From positions 5,208,001 to 5,272,000 of the forward strand of contig NZ_AP028878.1 of the NCBI RefSeq assembly GCF_036511935.1: 64,000 bases of DNA. Direction: 5' to 3'. Shown here piece after piece: positions 37,230-45,530 of this stretch. The notes beneath the pieces were generated by a model. It saw only the letters and a list, made by a program, of their open reading frames with translations. It was not told the origin of the DNA and did no database searches. Source of the DNA: Marinobacter nanhaiticus D15-8W (GTDB lineage Bacteria; Pseudomonadota; Gammaproteobacteria; Pseudomonadales; Oleiphilaceae). How positions within the stretch are numbered: the stretch's first letter is position 1; every line of letters starts with the position of its first letter. The position numbers and the translations under genes are program-made.

Positions 37230-38447
37230 ATGCTGCAACTCGCCAGCCTGTCCACAACCGCCCTATTGGCCGCTGCCGTCGCGCTCGGTCCGCTGGCGAC
37301 TGATATGTACCTGCCAGCCCTGCCGGAGCTGGGCGATGCCTTTGCCGCAGACACAGGCCAGGTTCAGCTCACCCTCAGCATCTACATGATCGGTTTCGCC
37401 CTGGCCCAACTGGTTTGCGGCCCCCTGGCGGACCCTTTCGGCCGTAAGCCGATCATGCTCGGCGGCTTGGTGCTATTTGCTCTGGCCAGTGTGGGTTGTG
37501 CGTTGGCGGAAAATATTGAAACGCTGGTGTACTGTCGTTTCCTGCAGGCTCTGGGCGGCTCGGCGGGACCGGTCCTGGGCCGGGCGGCAGTGCGTGACAT
37601 CCACAACCCGCAGGATGCGGGACGTATCATGGCGATCCTGGCCGCGATCATGGCAATTGCCCCGGCCATCGCGCCTACCGTGGGCGGTGCCCTACTGGCC
37701 GGCTTCGGCTGGCCCGCCATCTTTCTTAGCCTGGGCGGCTATGCGCTGGTGGTCAGCGCGGTGATTGCTTTCGGCCTGCCCGAACCGCTGAAACCCCATT
37801 ACCGGCAAAGCTTGCGTCCGGCTTCACTCGCACGCAACTATTGGACGGTATTGTGCGATCGTTCCTTCCAGGGCTATGCGCTGATCAATGCGTTGATCTT
37901 CTCTGGCCTGTTCGCCTTTCTCTCCGGGGCTTCTTTCGTACTGATCGATTTCCTGGGTATAAGCCCGACTGCGTTCGGCGCCTATTTTTCCGTCATGGTC
38001 TTCGGCTTCATGACTGGCAGTTTCCTGGCTGCGCGAATGGGACGCCGGCTTACTCCAGACCAGCTGTTACGAGTAGGTTTGATGGTGAGCGTGGTAGGTG
38101 GGCTGCTGATGGCGACACTGGCTTGGTCGGAGGTCTTCACCAAGGCCGCCGTGATCCTGCCGCAGGCGGTATTCATGATCGGCGTAGGGATGGTGCTGCC
38201 ACAAACCATGGCTGGCGCACTGGCACCCTTCCCCCACATGGCTGGCTCGGCCTCAGCGATGTTCGGCTTTATCCAGATGGCATCCGCCGCGGGCGCCGGA
38301 GTGCTAGTGGGACACCTGCACAATGGCACCAGCCAGGTGATGGCAACGATCATCGCCAGCTGTGCCCTGGCGGCAGGGATCGCCTACCTGCTGCGTACTG
38401 CGCGTCATACGGCACCCGGTTTCGGAGCGGCCGCCAGCCACGGTTGA
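37230..38447 (+). CDS. Bcr/CflA family drug exporter
   Basis: MFS multidrug exporter of 405 residues from ATG 37230 (an in-frame TTG at 37203 would add nine). It carries the family marks ATDMYLPALP at the end of the first membrane segment and GPLADPFGRKP in the first cytoplasmic loop, with twelve membrane segments. It should export small hydrophobic drugs using the proton gradient. The upstream LysR gene is a plausible regulator. Confidence 0.85.
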   Translation: MLQLASLSTTALLAAAVALGPLATDMYLPALPELGDAFAADTGQVQLTLSIYMIGFALAQLVCGPLADPFGRKPIMLGGLVLFALASVGCALAENIETLVYCRFLQALGGSAGPVLGRAAVRDIHNPQDAGRIMAILAAIMAIAPAIAPTVGGALLAGFGWPAIFLSLGGYALVVSAVIAFGLPEPLKPHYRQSLRPASLARNYWTVLCDRSFQGYALINALIFSGLFAFLSGASFVLIDFLGISPTAFGAYFSVMVFGFMTGSFLAARMGRRLTPDQLLRVGLMVSVVGGLLMATLAWSEVFTKAAVILPQAVFMIGVGMVLPQTMAGALAPFPHMAGSASAMFGFIQMASAAGAGVLVGHLHNGTSQVMATIIASCALAAGIAYLLRTARHTAPGFGAAASHG

Positions 38448-38617
38448 CCGCTGCCGGTGTCCGTACGTCGGTCTGGGCATTTCTCCACACTTTTGGCAAA
38501 GTGCGTCTACACTTCTCCAATTCCCGTCAGCGGGTTACCCGAAAGTCGTAGCATCCAATCGACGCCTCACAAGGGTATCCTTCTGGATCTCTCGACTGAT
38601 ATGACAAGGAGCACACC

Positions 38618-39115
38618 ATGAGCAAAGTCACTCTCGACGGCAATCCCATCGACGTAAACGGCACCTTCCCGGCCAAGGGCGACACCGCGCCCAACTTCAC
38701 GCTGACCAATATCGGCCTGGAAGACACGCCCCTCACCGCCTGGAGCGGCAAGCGTAAGATCCTGAACATCGTGCCCAGCGTCGATACCGGTGTATGCGCC
38801 GCATCCACCCGCAAGTTCAACGAAAAGGCCGGTAGCCTCGATAACACCGTGGTGCTGGTTATCTCCGCAGACCTGCCGTTCGCAGCGGGTCGCTTCTGTG
38901 GCGCCGAAGGTCTGAAGGATGTGGTTACCCTGTCCACCTTCCGTGACGACAGCTTCCGCAAGGACTACGGCGTCGCTATCGAAAGTGGCCCGCTGCGCGG
39001 TCTTTGTGCCCGCGCCGTAGTGGTGCTGGACGAGGACAATAAGGTGATCCACAGCCAACTGGTCAACGAGATTAAGGAAGAGCCGGACTACGACGCAGCC
39101 CTGGCCGCGCTCTGA
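38618..39115 (+). CDS. tpx: Thiol peroxidase
   Basis: Atypical two-Cys peroxiredoxin, 165 residues, reducing hydroperoxides with thioredoxin. Peroxidatic C60 in PSVDTGVC and resolving C94 in GRFCGAE have the Tpx spacing. ATG 38618 has ACAAGGAG upstream. Cytoplasmic or periplasmic location cannot be told apart, but no signal peptide is visible. The preceding 170 bases hold no recognised operator. Confidence 0.92.
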   Translation: MSKVTLDGNPIDVNGTFPAKGDTAPNFTLTNIGLEDTPLTAWSGKRKILNIVPSVDTGVCAASTRKFNEKAGSLDNTVVLVISADLPFAAGRFCGAEGLKDVVTLSTFRDDSFRKDYGVAIESGPLRGLCARAVVVLDEDNKVIHSQLVNEIKEEPDYDAALAAL

Positions 39116-39146
39116 TCCTGCTGGCCCCCTGATCCGGTTTTACAGT

Positions 39147-39172
39147 GTCCGTCGGGGGCGTTCCCGGCGGAC
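39147..39172 (+). terminator. Stem-loop after tpx
   Basis: GTCCGTCGGG and CCCGGCGGAC form a 10-base stem with one G-U pair and a 6-base loop, 32 bases after the tpx stop. No T-run follows, so it may be a weak terminator or stabiliser. Confidence 0.35.
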
Positions 39173-39228
39173 CGACCTTCCCATACCAGCCCGCCTGAAT
39201 TTGCCCGATAACCGCGGTACATCCGACA

Positions 39229-40563
39229 GTGACACCCCTGGTTGATAACTCACGCCCCCTAAGCCGCCAACTGCTGGCCATGACCTGGCCCATGCTGTTC
39301 GGCGTGCTGTCCCTGATGAGTTTCCAGTTGGCGGACAGCATCTTTATCGGCCAGCTCGGTCGCGACCCCCTGGCCGCCCTGGGCTTCACCGTACCCATGC
39401 AGCAGTTGATCATCGGCCTCCAGGTGGGCCTGGGCATCGCCACTACCGCCATTATCTCCCGCACCCTGGGCGCTGAAGATGTGACCCGCGCCGAGCGACT
39501 GGGCGGGCTGGTGGTCTTTATCGGCGGAACGCTGGTGCTGGCCCTCGTTACCCTCCTCTGGTTCTGCCGGGGACTGATCATGGACCTGCTGGGGGCCGAC
39601 GACGTCCTGCTACCTCTCATTTCCGCCTACTGGGTACCCTGGCTGGGCGCCGCCTGGCTCGGCGCAATGCTCTACTTCGGCTACTCCGTCAGCCGCTCCC
39701 ACGGCGACACCAAGCTTCCCGGCTACATGATGGTCTTCACCAGCCTGCTCAACATCGCACTGGACCCACTCTACATTTTCGTCTTCGGCTGGGGCCTGCC
39801 TGGCGCCGCTTTAGCCACCGTCACCGCCTTCGGCACTGGCTGCCTGGTGATCTATCCCAAGCTGATCCGGCGTGGGTGGTTGCGCTTCGATCTGGCACAA
39901 CTGGCCCTGGCGAGGGCCGTCCGCCAGCTAAGCGGCATTATGGGTCCTGCCATGCTTAGCCAACTAATGCCGCCGTTGGCCGCCAGCCTGGCCACCGCGC
40001 TTGTCGCAGGCTTCGGCACCGCCGCCGTCGGCGCCTGGGGGCTGGGCACGAGACTCGAGTTCTTCTCCATCGTCGTGGTACTGGCACTGACCATGTCCAT
40101 GCCCCCCATGATCGGCCGCATGCTCGGCGCGGGAGATATCGGCCGAATCAAGGCATTGGTCCGCATTGGCGTGCGTTTCGTGGTGATCTGGCAGTTGGCC
40201 ATCGGTGTGATCTGGCTGGCGCTGTCCGGATTCGTGTCGGAACTGTTCACGTCGGATCAGGCCGTCACCGATATCCTGCACAGCTATTTGGTGAGGGTGC
40301 CGCTGAGCTATAGCGGCCTGGGGGTCTGCATGCTGATGGTGTCTGTGTGCAATGCGTTGGGACTTTCCCTGCGGGCGCTGCTGATTTCCATCCTGCGGCT
40401 GTTCCTCTGCTTCCTGCCGTTCCTGTGGCTGGGTGCGCAGATTGGGGGGATCAACGGACTCCTTACTGGCGCATTGATCGGGAATCTGTGTGCCGGCTTG
40501 CAGGCCTACCTGTTCTATCGACAAGGTATGACCAAGCTACAACAAACCCAGTCAGCTTTATAA
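39229..40563 (+). CDS. MATE family efflux protein
   Basis: 444 residues with about twelve membrane segments in two MatE domains. The pattern near the N terminus (MTWPMLFGVLSLMSFQLADSIFIGQLG) is typical of the DinF-like branch. It begins at GTG 39229. It should exchange protons or sodium for organic cations. Followed by a large palindromic repeat. Confidence 0.82.
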   Translation: MTPLVDNSRPLSRQLLAMTWPMLFGVLSLMSFQLADSIFIGQLGRDPLAALGFTVPMQQLIIGLQVGLGIATTAIISRTLGAEDVTRAERLGGLVVFIGGTLVLALVTLLWFCRGLIMDLLGADDVLLPLISAYWVPWLGAAWLGAMLYFGYSVSRSHGDTKLPGYMMVFTSLLNIALDPLYIFVFGWGLPGAALATVTAFGTGCLVIYPKLIRRGWLRFDLAQLALARAVRQLSGIMGPAMLSQLMPPLAASLATALVAGFGTAAVGAWGLGTRLEFFSIVVVLALTMSMPPMIGRMLGAGDIGRIKALVRIGVRFVVIWQLAIGVIWLALSGFVSELFTSDQAVTDILHSYLVRVPLSYSGLGVCMLMVSVCNALGLSLRALLISILRLFLCFLPFLWLGAQIGGINGLLTGALIGNLCAGLQAYLFYRQGMTKLQQTQSAL

Positions 40564-40584
40564 GAGATCACCTCGAGGCCTGCC

Positions 40585-40685
40585 GGAAGCGGACGGACAT
40601 CGTTGCTGGAGTAGGGACACGGACGTCCCGGTTCGCCATGGAGGGCCATCCTTGGCGACGTAAGCAACGGTGGCCGTCCGCTTCC
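40585..40685. repeat. 101-base palindromic repeat element
   Basis: Arms of 23 bases, 40585-40607 and 40663-40685, pair with two mismatches; each begins or ends with GGAAGCGGACGG or its complement. The 55-base interior holds smaller hairpins such as GGGAC near 40614 with GTCCC near 40625. It occupies the gap between convergent genes and does not share sequence with the two CTCCGAAGC repeats. Confidence 0.6.
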
Positions 40686-40712
40686 CACCCCAAAGACTAG
40701 CAATCAAACTAA

Positions 40713-41138
40713 TTAAGAAAACCGGGCCCGAAACGCCTCCGGCATCGGAACCACTTTCTTCTCGATATAGTTGAAGAAAACAAACCCATACTTAGCCAAA
40801 GCCACCGGCTGCCCGGAATCCGCCTTGGTTACCCGGAACACGAAGTCCCCGCCGTACTTGTTGAAATCCGTCAGTCCGATCTCGAAACGTAGCACTTCCG
40901 GAAAGAAGGACTCGGACTGATACATGGTCGCCAGATCCGTGACGATGATGCCAACGCCATCGCGATCCGTCTCCTGCACACCGTACTTCACCAGCAACTG
41001 GGCCCGGGCCTCGGACAGCATGGAAATCAGCGCATCGTTGCCGAGATGGTTCGCGCCATTGATATCGGTAATGCGCACCGGCATTTCCGTGGAAAAGACA
41101 AACACATCGTCCGGAAAGGACAGCTTGATTCGGGCCAT
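40713..41138 (-). CDS. Hot-dog acyl-CoA thioesterase
   Basis: 141 residues from ATG 41138. The 4HBT hot-dog fold shows a DINGANHLGNDALISMLSEAR segment at the active-site turn and helix, and the second half includes DFNKYGGDFVFRV. It hydrolyses an acyl-CoA of unknown chain. In-frame starts 21 and 36 bases upstream (41159, 41174) are possible; none has a strong SD. Confidence 0.75.
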   Translation of the reverse strand: MARIKLSFPDDVFVFSTEMPVRITDINGANHLGNDALISMLSEARAQLLVKYGVQETDRDGVGIIVTDLATMYQSESFFPEVLRFEIGLTDFNKYGGDFVFRVTKADSGQPVALAKYGFVFFNYIEKKVVPMPEAFRARFS

Positions 41139-41257
41139 AACACGTCGCTCTATCGTCATTGCAGGGAGGCGCAAGTGTACCCGGATCGACTTGCGAACGC
41201 AGTCGCAATGGTCCAGGCGACACGTTATCGTAGGGCGCTAAGGAACCTGGAGAAATC

Positions 41258-42919
41258 GTGCGGATGACAACAACCATGCAACCACGTCCTGCCTCCACAC
41301 TTGCCCTGCTTCGCGAATCGAATACCGGCTTCGAAGTCCTGATGCTCCAGCGCAGCCATCAGGCCGTTTTCCTGCCCGGCTTCTACGTTTTTCCCGGCGG
41401 GGCCGTGGACGAAGGCGACCAGCACGCCGACCTGCTCCCCCACCTGCACGGCCACGACGATACCTCCGCCAGCGCCATGCTCAACCTCGACGCTGGCGGC
41501 TTGGGGTACCTCACCGCAGCCATCCGCGAATGCTTCGAGGAAGCCGGTCTGCTGCTCGCCCAGGATCACGATGGTCACCCGTTAAGCGCGCAGCACCCGG
41601 CCTTCAACGACGCCCGCGAACGTCTGACCGGGGGCGAACTGGACCTGCTGGCGCTCTGCCGGGAGCACCGCTTGCGCCTGCCGCTGGATCGCCTGGCCTA
41701 CATCGATCACTGGATTACCCCACCCGGCCCGCCACGCCGTTTCGATACGCGGTTTTTCGTCGCCGAGGCGCCGTCCGGCCAGATCGCCCGCCACGACGGC
41801 GAAGAGACCATCGACCATTGCTGGCTCAGCCCCCAGGCGGCGTTGGAAGAACACCGGGCCGGCGAGCGGCTGTTTGGCGCGCCAACCCTGACGGTGCTGC
41901 GTCGCCTCGCACGCTATGGCACGCTGACGGAGGCCCTAGGCAGCGCAGCTCGTGCCAAGCCCCAAAGTTTCCCCACCGAAACCTGGCCGGCCCGGCGTAA
42001 TGGAGAGATCGTCCAGCTCAATCCGGGTCAACCGGCCTACCAGGAAGCGCGCAAGCTCGATCCCCACGGTTGGGGTACGGCGAACGCGGAGATCGAACCG
42101 GGGGAATGGGTCCAACTGGCCGAGCGAGTCTGGCGCCTGACGGTCCCCAACCCCAGTGTCATGACCGGACCGGGCACCAACACCTACCTGATCGAGGATC
42201 CGGCCGGCCACCTGGTGATCGACCCCGGTCCAGAACATGACGAGCACTTGCAGCGGATCCTCGACAAAACCGGAGGCCACCTGCGCTATATCCTAGCGAC
42301 CCACACTCACGGCGACCACAGCCCCGGAATCGGTCCGCTGCGCGCAGCCACCGGCGCCATGACTATTGGCCTGGCGCCTCCGGAAGACGGGCTGCAGGAC
42401 ATGACCTTTACGCCAGATCACCGCCCGGTCAATGGAGAGACCATCGCCCTGGAACAAACCCAAGTGAAGATCCTCCACACCCCGGGGCATGCGTCGAATC
42501 ACCTCTGCTTCCTGCATGAGGGCGAGCACATGCTGTTCTCCGGCGACCACATCATGCAGGGCTCTACCGTGGTGATTAATCCGCCGGACGGCGATATGAA
42601 GGCTTACCTGGACTCGCTCAATTGCCTGCTGGAGGAAGAGATCGACTGGATTGCGCCCGGCCACGGATTCCTGATGGGCTATCCGCAGATGGTGGTGGAC
42701 TATCTGGTCACTCACCGGCTTTCGCGGGAGCGCAAGGTCATCGCGGCGCTGCAGAAACTGGGCCCGGCGATATTGGAGAACCTGGTCACCGAAGCCTATG
42801 CCGATGCCGACCCATCCCTGCACCGCATCGCCGCCCGCTCGCTGCTGGCCCACCTGTTAAAACTGGAGAAAGACGGCCGCGCCCAGCGTGAGGAAAATCA
42901 CTGGGTGTGGATCGCGTAG
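41258..42919 (+). CDS. NUDIX hydrolase fused to metallo-beta-lactamase
   Basis: 553-residue fusion. The N-terminal domain (about 1-245) is NUDIX, with FPGGAVDEGD and, after an insertion, AAIRECFEEAG, the split NUDIX box seen in the NUDT7/NUDT19 CoA-pyrophosphatase branch. The C-terminal domain (about 280-525) is a metallo-beta-lactamase fold with HTHGDH (349-354), a Gly-His-Ala loop and FSGDH; it resembles LACTB2 hydrolases. The pair may act on CoA or nucleotide conjugates, but the substrate is unknown. GTG 41258 is the first start; ATG 41264 is equal. Confidence 0.82.
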   Translation: MRMTTTMQPRPASTLALLRESNTGFEVLMLQRSHQAVFLPGFYVFPGGAVDEGDQHADLLPHLHGHDDTSASAMLNLDAGGLGYLTAAIRECFEEAGLLLAQDHDGHPLSAQHPAFNDARERLTGGELDLLALCREHRLRLPLDRLAYIDHWITPPGPPRRFDTRFFVAEAPSGQIARHDGEETIDHCWLSPQAALEEHRAGERLFGAPTLTVLRRLARYGTLTEALGSAARAKPQSFPTETWPARRNGEIVQLNPGQPAYQEARKLDPHGWGTANAEIEPGEWVQLAERVWRLTVPNPSVMTGPGTNTYLIEDPAGHLVIDPGPEHDEHLQRILDKTGGHLRYILATHTHGDHSPGIGPLRAATGAMTIGLAPPEDGLQDMTFTPDHRPVNGETIALEQTQVKILHTPGHASNHLCFLHEGEHMLFSGDHIMQGSTVVINPPDGDMKAYLDSLNCLLEEEIDWIAPGHGFLMGYPQMVVDYLVTHRLSRERKVIAALQKLGPAILENLVTEAYADADPSLHRIAARSLLAHLLKLEKDGRAQREENHWVWIA

Positions 42920-42925
42920 CCACGA

Positions 42926-43465
42926 TCAACCTCCGGCAATACGCTTGAGCACCTGGGCGTGTAGATCCGCATCCGCGTCGCTGAACAGCACGAAACGGAT
43001 ATGTCGCACGTTCTCCAACTTGGGCACGATGGCCAACAGGGTGGCAAAAGCCACCTCCGCAGCGTCCTCCATCGGGTAGCCGAAAGCACCGGTGGACAGC
43101 GCTGGGAAACCGATGCTCGCCAGCCCCTGTTGCTCGGCCAGCTCCACCGCATTCCGGTAGCAATTGGCCAGGAGTTGGTTGGCCGGTTCGTCAGAGCCGT
43201 AGACCGGTCCCAGGCAATGGATGATCCGGGCATTGGGTAAGCCATAGCCCTCCGTAATGACTGCGTCACCTGGGCGAATCGGGGCCAGCGACCGGCAGGC
43301 TTCGTCCAGCTCCGGCCCGGCCGCCCGATGAATGGCGCCGGCCACACCACCACCGGTTCGAAGTTCCGCATTGGCCGCGTTTACGACGACATCCAGATCC
43401 GACTGCCGGGTAATGTCTCCCTGGACACAGCGGATCGCCACATCATTTCGTGTGATTTCAAACAT
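42926..43465 (-). CDS. Macrodomain ADP-ribose hydrolase
   Basis: 179-residue single macrodomain of the YmdB/MacroD type. The NAD-metabolite pocket is visible in VVNAANAELRTGGGVAGAIHRAAG and the second loop in STGAFGYP. It probably removes ADP-ribose from acidic residues or O-acetyl-ADP-ribose. Converges on the NUDIX-MBL gene after six bases. Upstream the DNA turns AT-rich. Confidence 0.85.
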   Translation of the reverse strand: MFEITRNDVAIRCVQGDITRQSDLDVVVNAANAELRTGGGVAGAIHRAAGPELDEACRSLAPIRPGDAVITEGYGLPNARIIHCLGPVYGSDEPANQLLANCYRNAVELAEQQGLASIGFPALSTGAFGYPMEDAAEVAFATLLAIVPKLENVRHIRFVLFSDADADLHAQVLKRIAGG

Positions 43466-43754
43466 ATCCGCCTCCTCTATTTACCGAGATCGCGCCACTA
43501 TCGCGTAAATTTAATGACCATCTCGTAAATAATAAATCGTTAATCAAAGTACTGATATTAAAGTTATTTCTGGCTCAAACGACGAATAGTCCACAACGAC
43601 CTGTCATGGCAGGTTGCACACATTTCATACAGGGAGCAAACCCAGATGCTATTTTTAGACGTAGACCCCGAATGAATAAGGCCCGGGGACACGGGTTCTT
43701 CGACGAATGATAAAACCTGGAAGAGAAGCAACCGCACACATAAGGAGAAGGTGC
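43466..43754. other. AT-rich regulatory gap
   Basis: 289 bases, clearly AT-richer than the flanks at 43485-43570, with no supported gene. It holds promoters for the divergent macrodomain and DUF4398 genes. The core CGTAAAT occurs twice (near 43493 and 43514), close to a related inverse ATTTACCG near 43480. A hairpin ACCTG-TCATGG-CAGGT lies near 43600. Confidence 0.4.
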
Positions 43755-44135
43755 ATGATCAGGTACGATAAAGCAGGCCGAATCGCCCTCGTATTCGGAC
43801 TGACCACCCTGATGGCCGCCTGTGCCAGCAAGGGGACGGTGCCCCATCAGGATCTCAACGCTGCTGAGGAGTCTGTCCGGCAGGCAGAAGCTGCGGACGC
43901 CCGTGATTTCGAACCGGTCCTCCTCAACCGTGCGCAGAATAAAGTTGCCGACGCCCGCCAACTGATCGACCAGGAAGACTACCAGGAAGCCGAGCGCATG
44001 CTCGAGCAGGCTCAGGTCGATGCCCAGCTGGCCGGCGCCCGGTCGGAAACGGCAAAGGCCCGTAACGCCGTAGAGGAAGTAAACCAGAGCATCGAACAGT
44101 TGCGTCAGCAGCTCAACTCGATCGAGCAACAGTAA
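43755..44135 (+). CDS. DUF4398 lipoprotein
   Basis: 126 residues with a lipobox MAAC (Cys near 24), then a highly helical, Gln- and Glu-rich region with the DUF4398 type ARDFEPVLLNRAQNKVADAR. ATG 43755 has AAGGAGAAGG upstream. It should sit in the outer membrane facing the periplasm. It is co-oriented with an OmpA-like lipoprotein 17 bases downstream, forming a two-gene envelope operon. Confidence 0.8.
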   Translation: MIRYDKAGRIALVFGLTTLMAACASKGTVPHQDLNAAEESVRQAEAADARDFEPVLLNRAQNKVADARQLIDQEDYQEAERMLEQAQVDAQLAGARSETAKARNAVEEVNQSIEQLRQQLNSIEQQ

Positions 44136-44152
44136 GCGGACAGGAGGTTACG

Positions 44153-44959
44153 ATGACTAAACGGATATTGATGTCAGGTACCGCACTCGGCCTGTCCGCC
44201 CTTTTGACAGCCTGTGCCGGAACGCCGACGAATCCCAAGGTCGAGGATGCGCGGGCCGGCTACCAGGCTATTGAGGATGATCCCTATGTAGCGCGGGCAG
44301 GGTCCACGCAGCTGCGGGATGCGGAACAAGCCCTCCGGCATGCCGAAGAATTACTTGAGGAGGACGCGGATAGTGTCCGGGTCGAACACGCCGCCTACCT
44401 GGCCAATCGTCATGTGGAAATCGCCAGCCAGCAGGGCGAGCGTGCGCGTTTGCAGGAGGAGATCACCAATGCCGAACAGCAGCGCGAGCAACTGCGGCTG
44501 CAGGCGCAAACCATGAAGGCGCAACAGGCCCAGTCCGAAGCCGAGCGGCTGCGCCAGGAAATGGAAGCGCTGCAGGCCAAGCAGACCGAGCGCGGCATGG
44601 TCCTTACCCTCGGCGACGTACTCTTCGATCTCAACAAGTCCGAACTCAAGCCTTCTGGGCAGCGTACCGTTGAACGCTTGGCCGAGTTCATGAAAGAGTA
44701 TCCTGAACGTCGCGTCCGCGTCGAAGGCTATACCGACAGTACCGGCGCAGAGGATTACAACCAGCAACTTTCCGAGCGTCGAGCCGAAGCCGTACGTAAT
44801 GCGCTGATGCTCGAAGGCATCGAACCCTCGCGGGTCGAGCTGCAGGGCTTTGGCGAGCAATATCCGGTGGCGAGCAACGAGACTTCGAGTGGTCGTCAGC
44901 AAAACCGCCGGGTGGAGATCGTGATCTCCGATCAGGAAGGCAACATCCAGACACGCTAA
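44153..44959 (+). CDS. OmpA-like peptidoglycan-binding lipoprotein
   Basis: 268 residues. Lipobox (TAC, Cys near 21), a DUF4398-like helical region, a coiled coil (about 90-145) and a C-terminal OmpA domain (about 150-265) with FDLNKSELKP and the peptidoglycan-binding YTDSTGAEDYNQQLSERRAEAV. It should tether the outer membrane to the wall. An intrinsic terminator follows after 37 bases. Confidence 0.88.
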   Translation: MTKRILMSGTALGLSALLTACAGTPTNPKVEDARAGYQAIEDDPYVARAGSTQLRDAEQALRHAEELLEEDADSVRVEHAAYLANRHVEIASQQGERARLQEEITNAEQQREQLRLQAQTMKAQQAQSEAERLRQEMEALQAKQTERGMVLTLGDVLFDLNKSELKPSGQRTVERLAEFMKEYPERRVRVEGYTDSTGAEDYNQQLSERRAEAVRNALMLEGIEPSRVELQGFGEQYPVASNETSSGRQQNRRVEIVISDQEGNIQTR

Positions 44960-44996
44960 TGGGTTGCATGTCTGAGGCCTTACTGAGGCATGATGG

Positions 44997-45024
44997 AAGG
45001 CCGGTCCCTTAGACCGGCCTTTTT
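44997..45024 (+). terminator. Rho-independent terminator
   Basis: AAGGCCGGTC (44997-45006) and GACCGGCCTT pair perfectly around CCTTA, followed by a T-run to 45024. It ends the envelope lipoprotein operon. Confidence 0.88.
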
Positions 45025-45076
45025 CGTTCCGGCATCCAGGGAATCTTTGATTAAGTTCCCACGTAGTGGTCTTCCT

Positions 45077-45460
45077 ATGCTCTGGCGCATCGCAGCGGAC
45101 GCCGTTCTGGTCCTGCACCTGCTGTTTATCCTGTTCGCCGTGCTCGGCGGGCTGGCTGTTTTCTGGCGCCGCTGGTGCCTATGGCTGCACCTGCCAGCGG
45201 TCGCCTGGGCGGCGTTGGTGATGCTCAATGGCTGGCTTTGCCCGCTTACGCCGTTGGAGATCCAGCTCCGCCATATGGCAGGCGACGCCGGCTACGAGGG
45301 CGGTTTCATTGCTCACTATCTCCTGCCCCTGATCTACCCGCCGGGGCTGACCCGCGGCGTCCAAATGTTTTTGGGCGCCGGTGTAACTACATTTAATCTG
45401 TTGGTTTACGGCAGCCTAATCTATCGGACATGGCGCCATCGCAACCCAACGGTTTCTTAA
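45077..45460 (+). CDS. DUF2784 membrane protein
   Basis: 127 residues from ATG 45077, with about four membrane segments. The DUF2784 pattern MLWRIAADAVLVLHLLFILF at the N terminus and NGWLCPLTPLE are typical. The frame upstream crosses the terminator and is not coding. The family has no known function. Confidence 0.75.
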   Translation: MLWRIAADAVLVLHLLFILFAVLGGLAVFWRRWCLWLHLPAVAWAALVMLNGWLCPLTPLEIQLRHMAGDAGYEGGFIAHYLLPLIYPPGLTRGVQMFLGAGVTTFNLLVYGSLIYRTWRHRNPTVS

Positions 45461-45530
45461 TGGCCTCGCCGGAACGCCACAGGCAGAATGGGCGAGTCAT
45501 TCATCTCATCGGTATAGAGCCTGTTTCATA

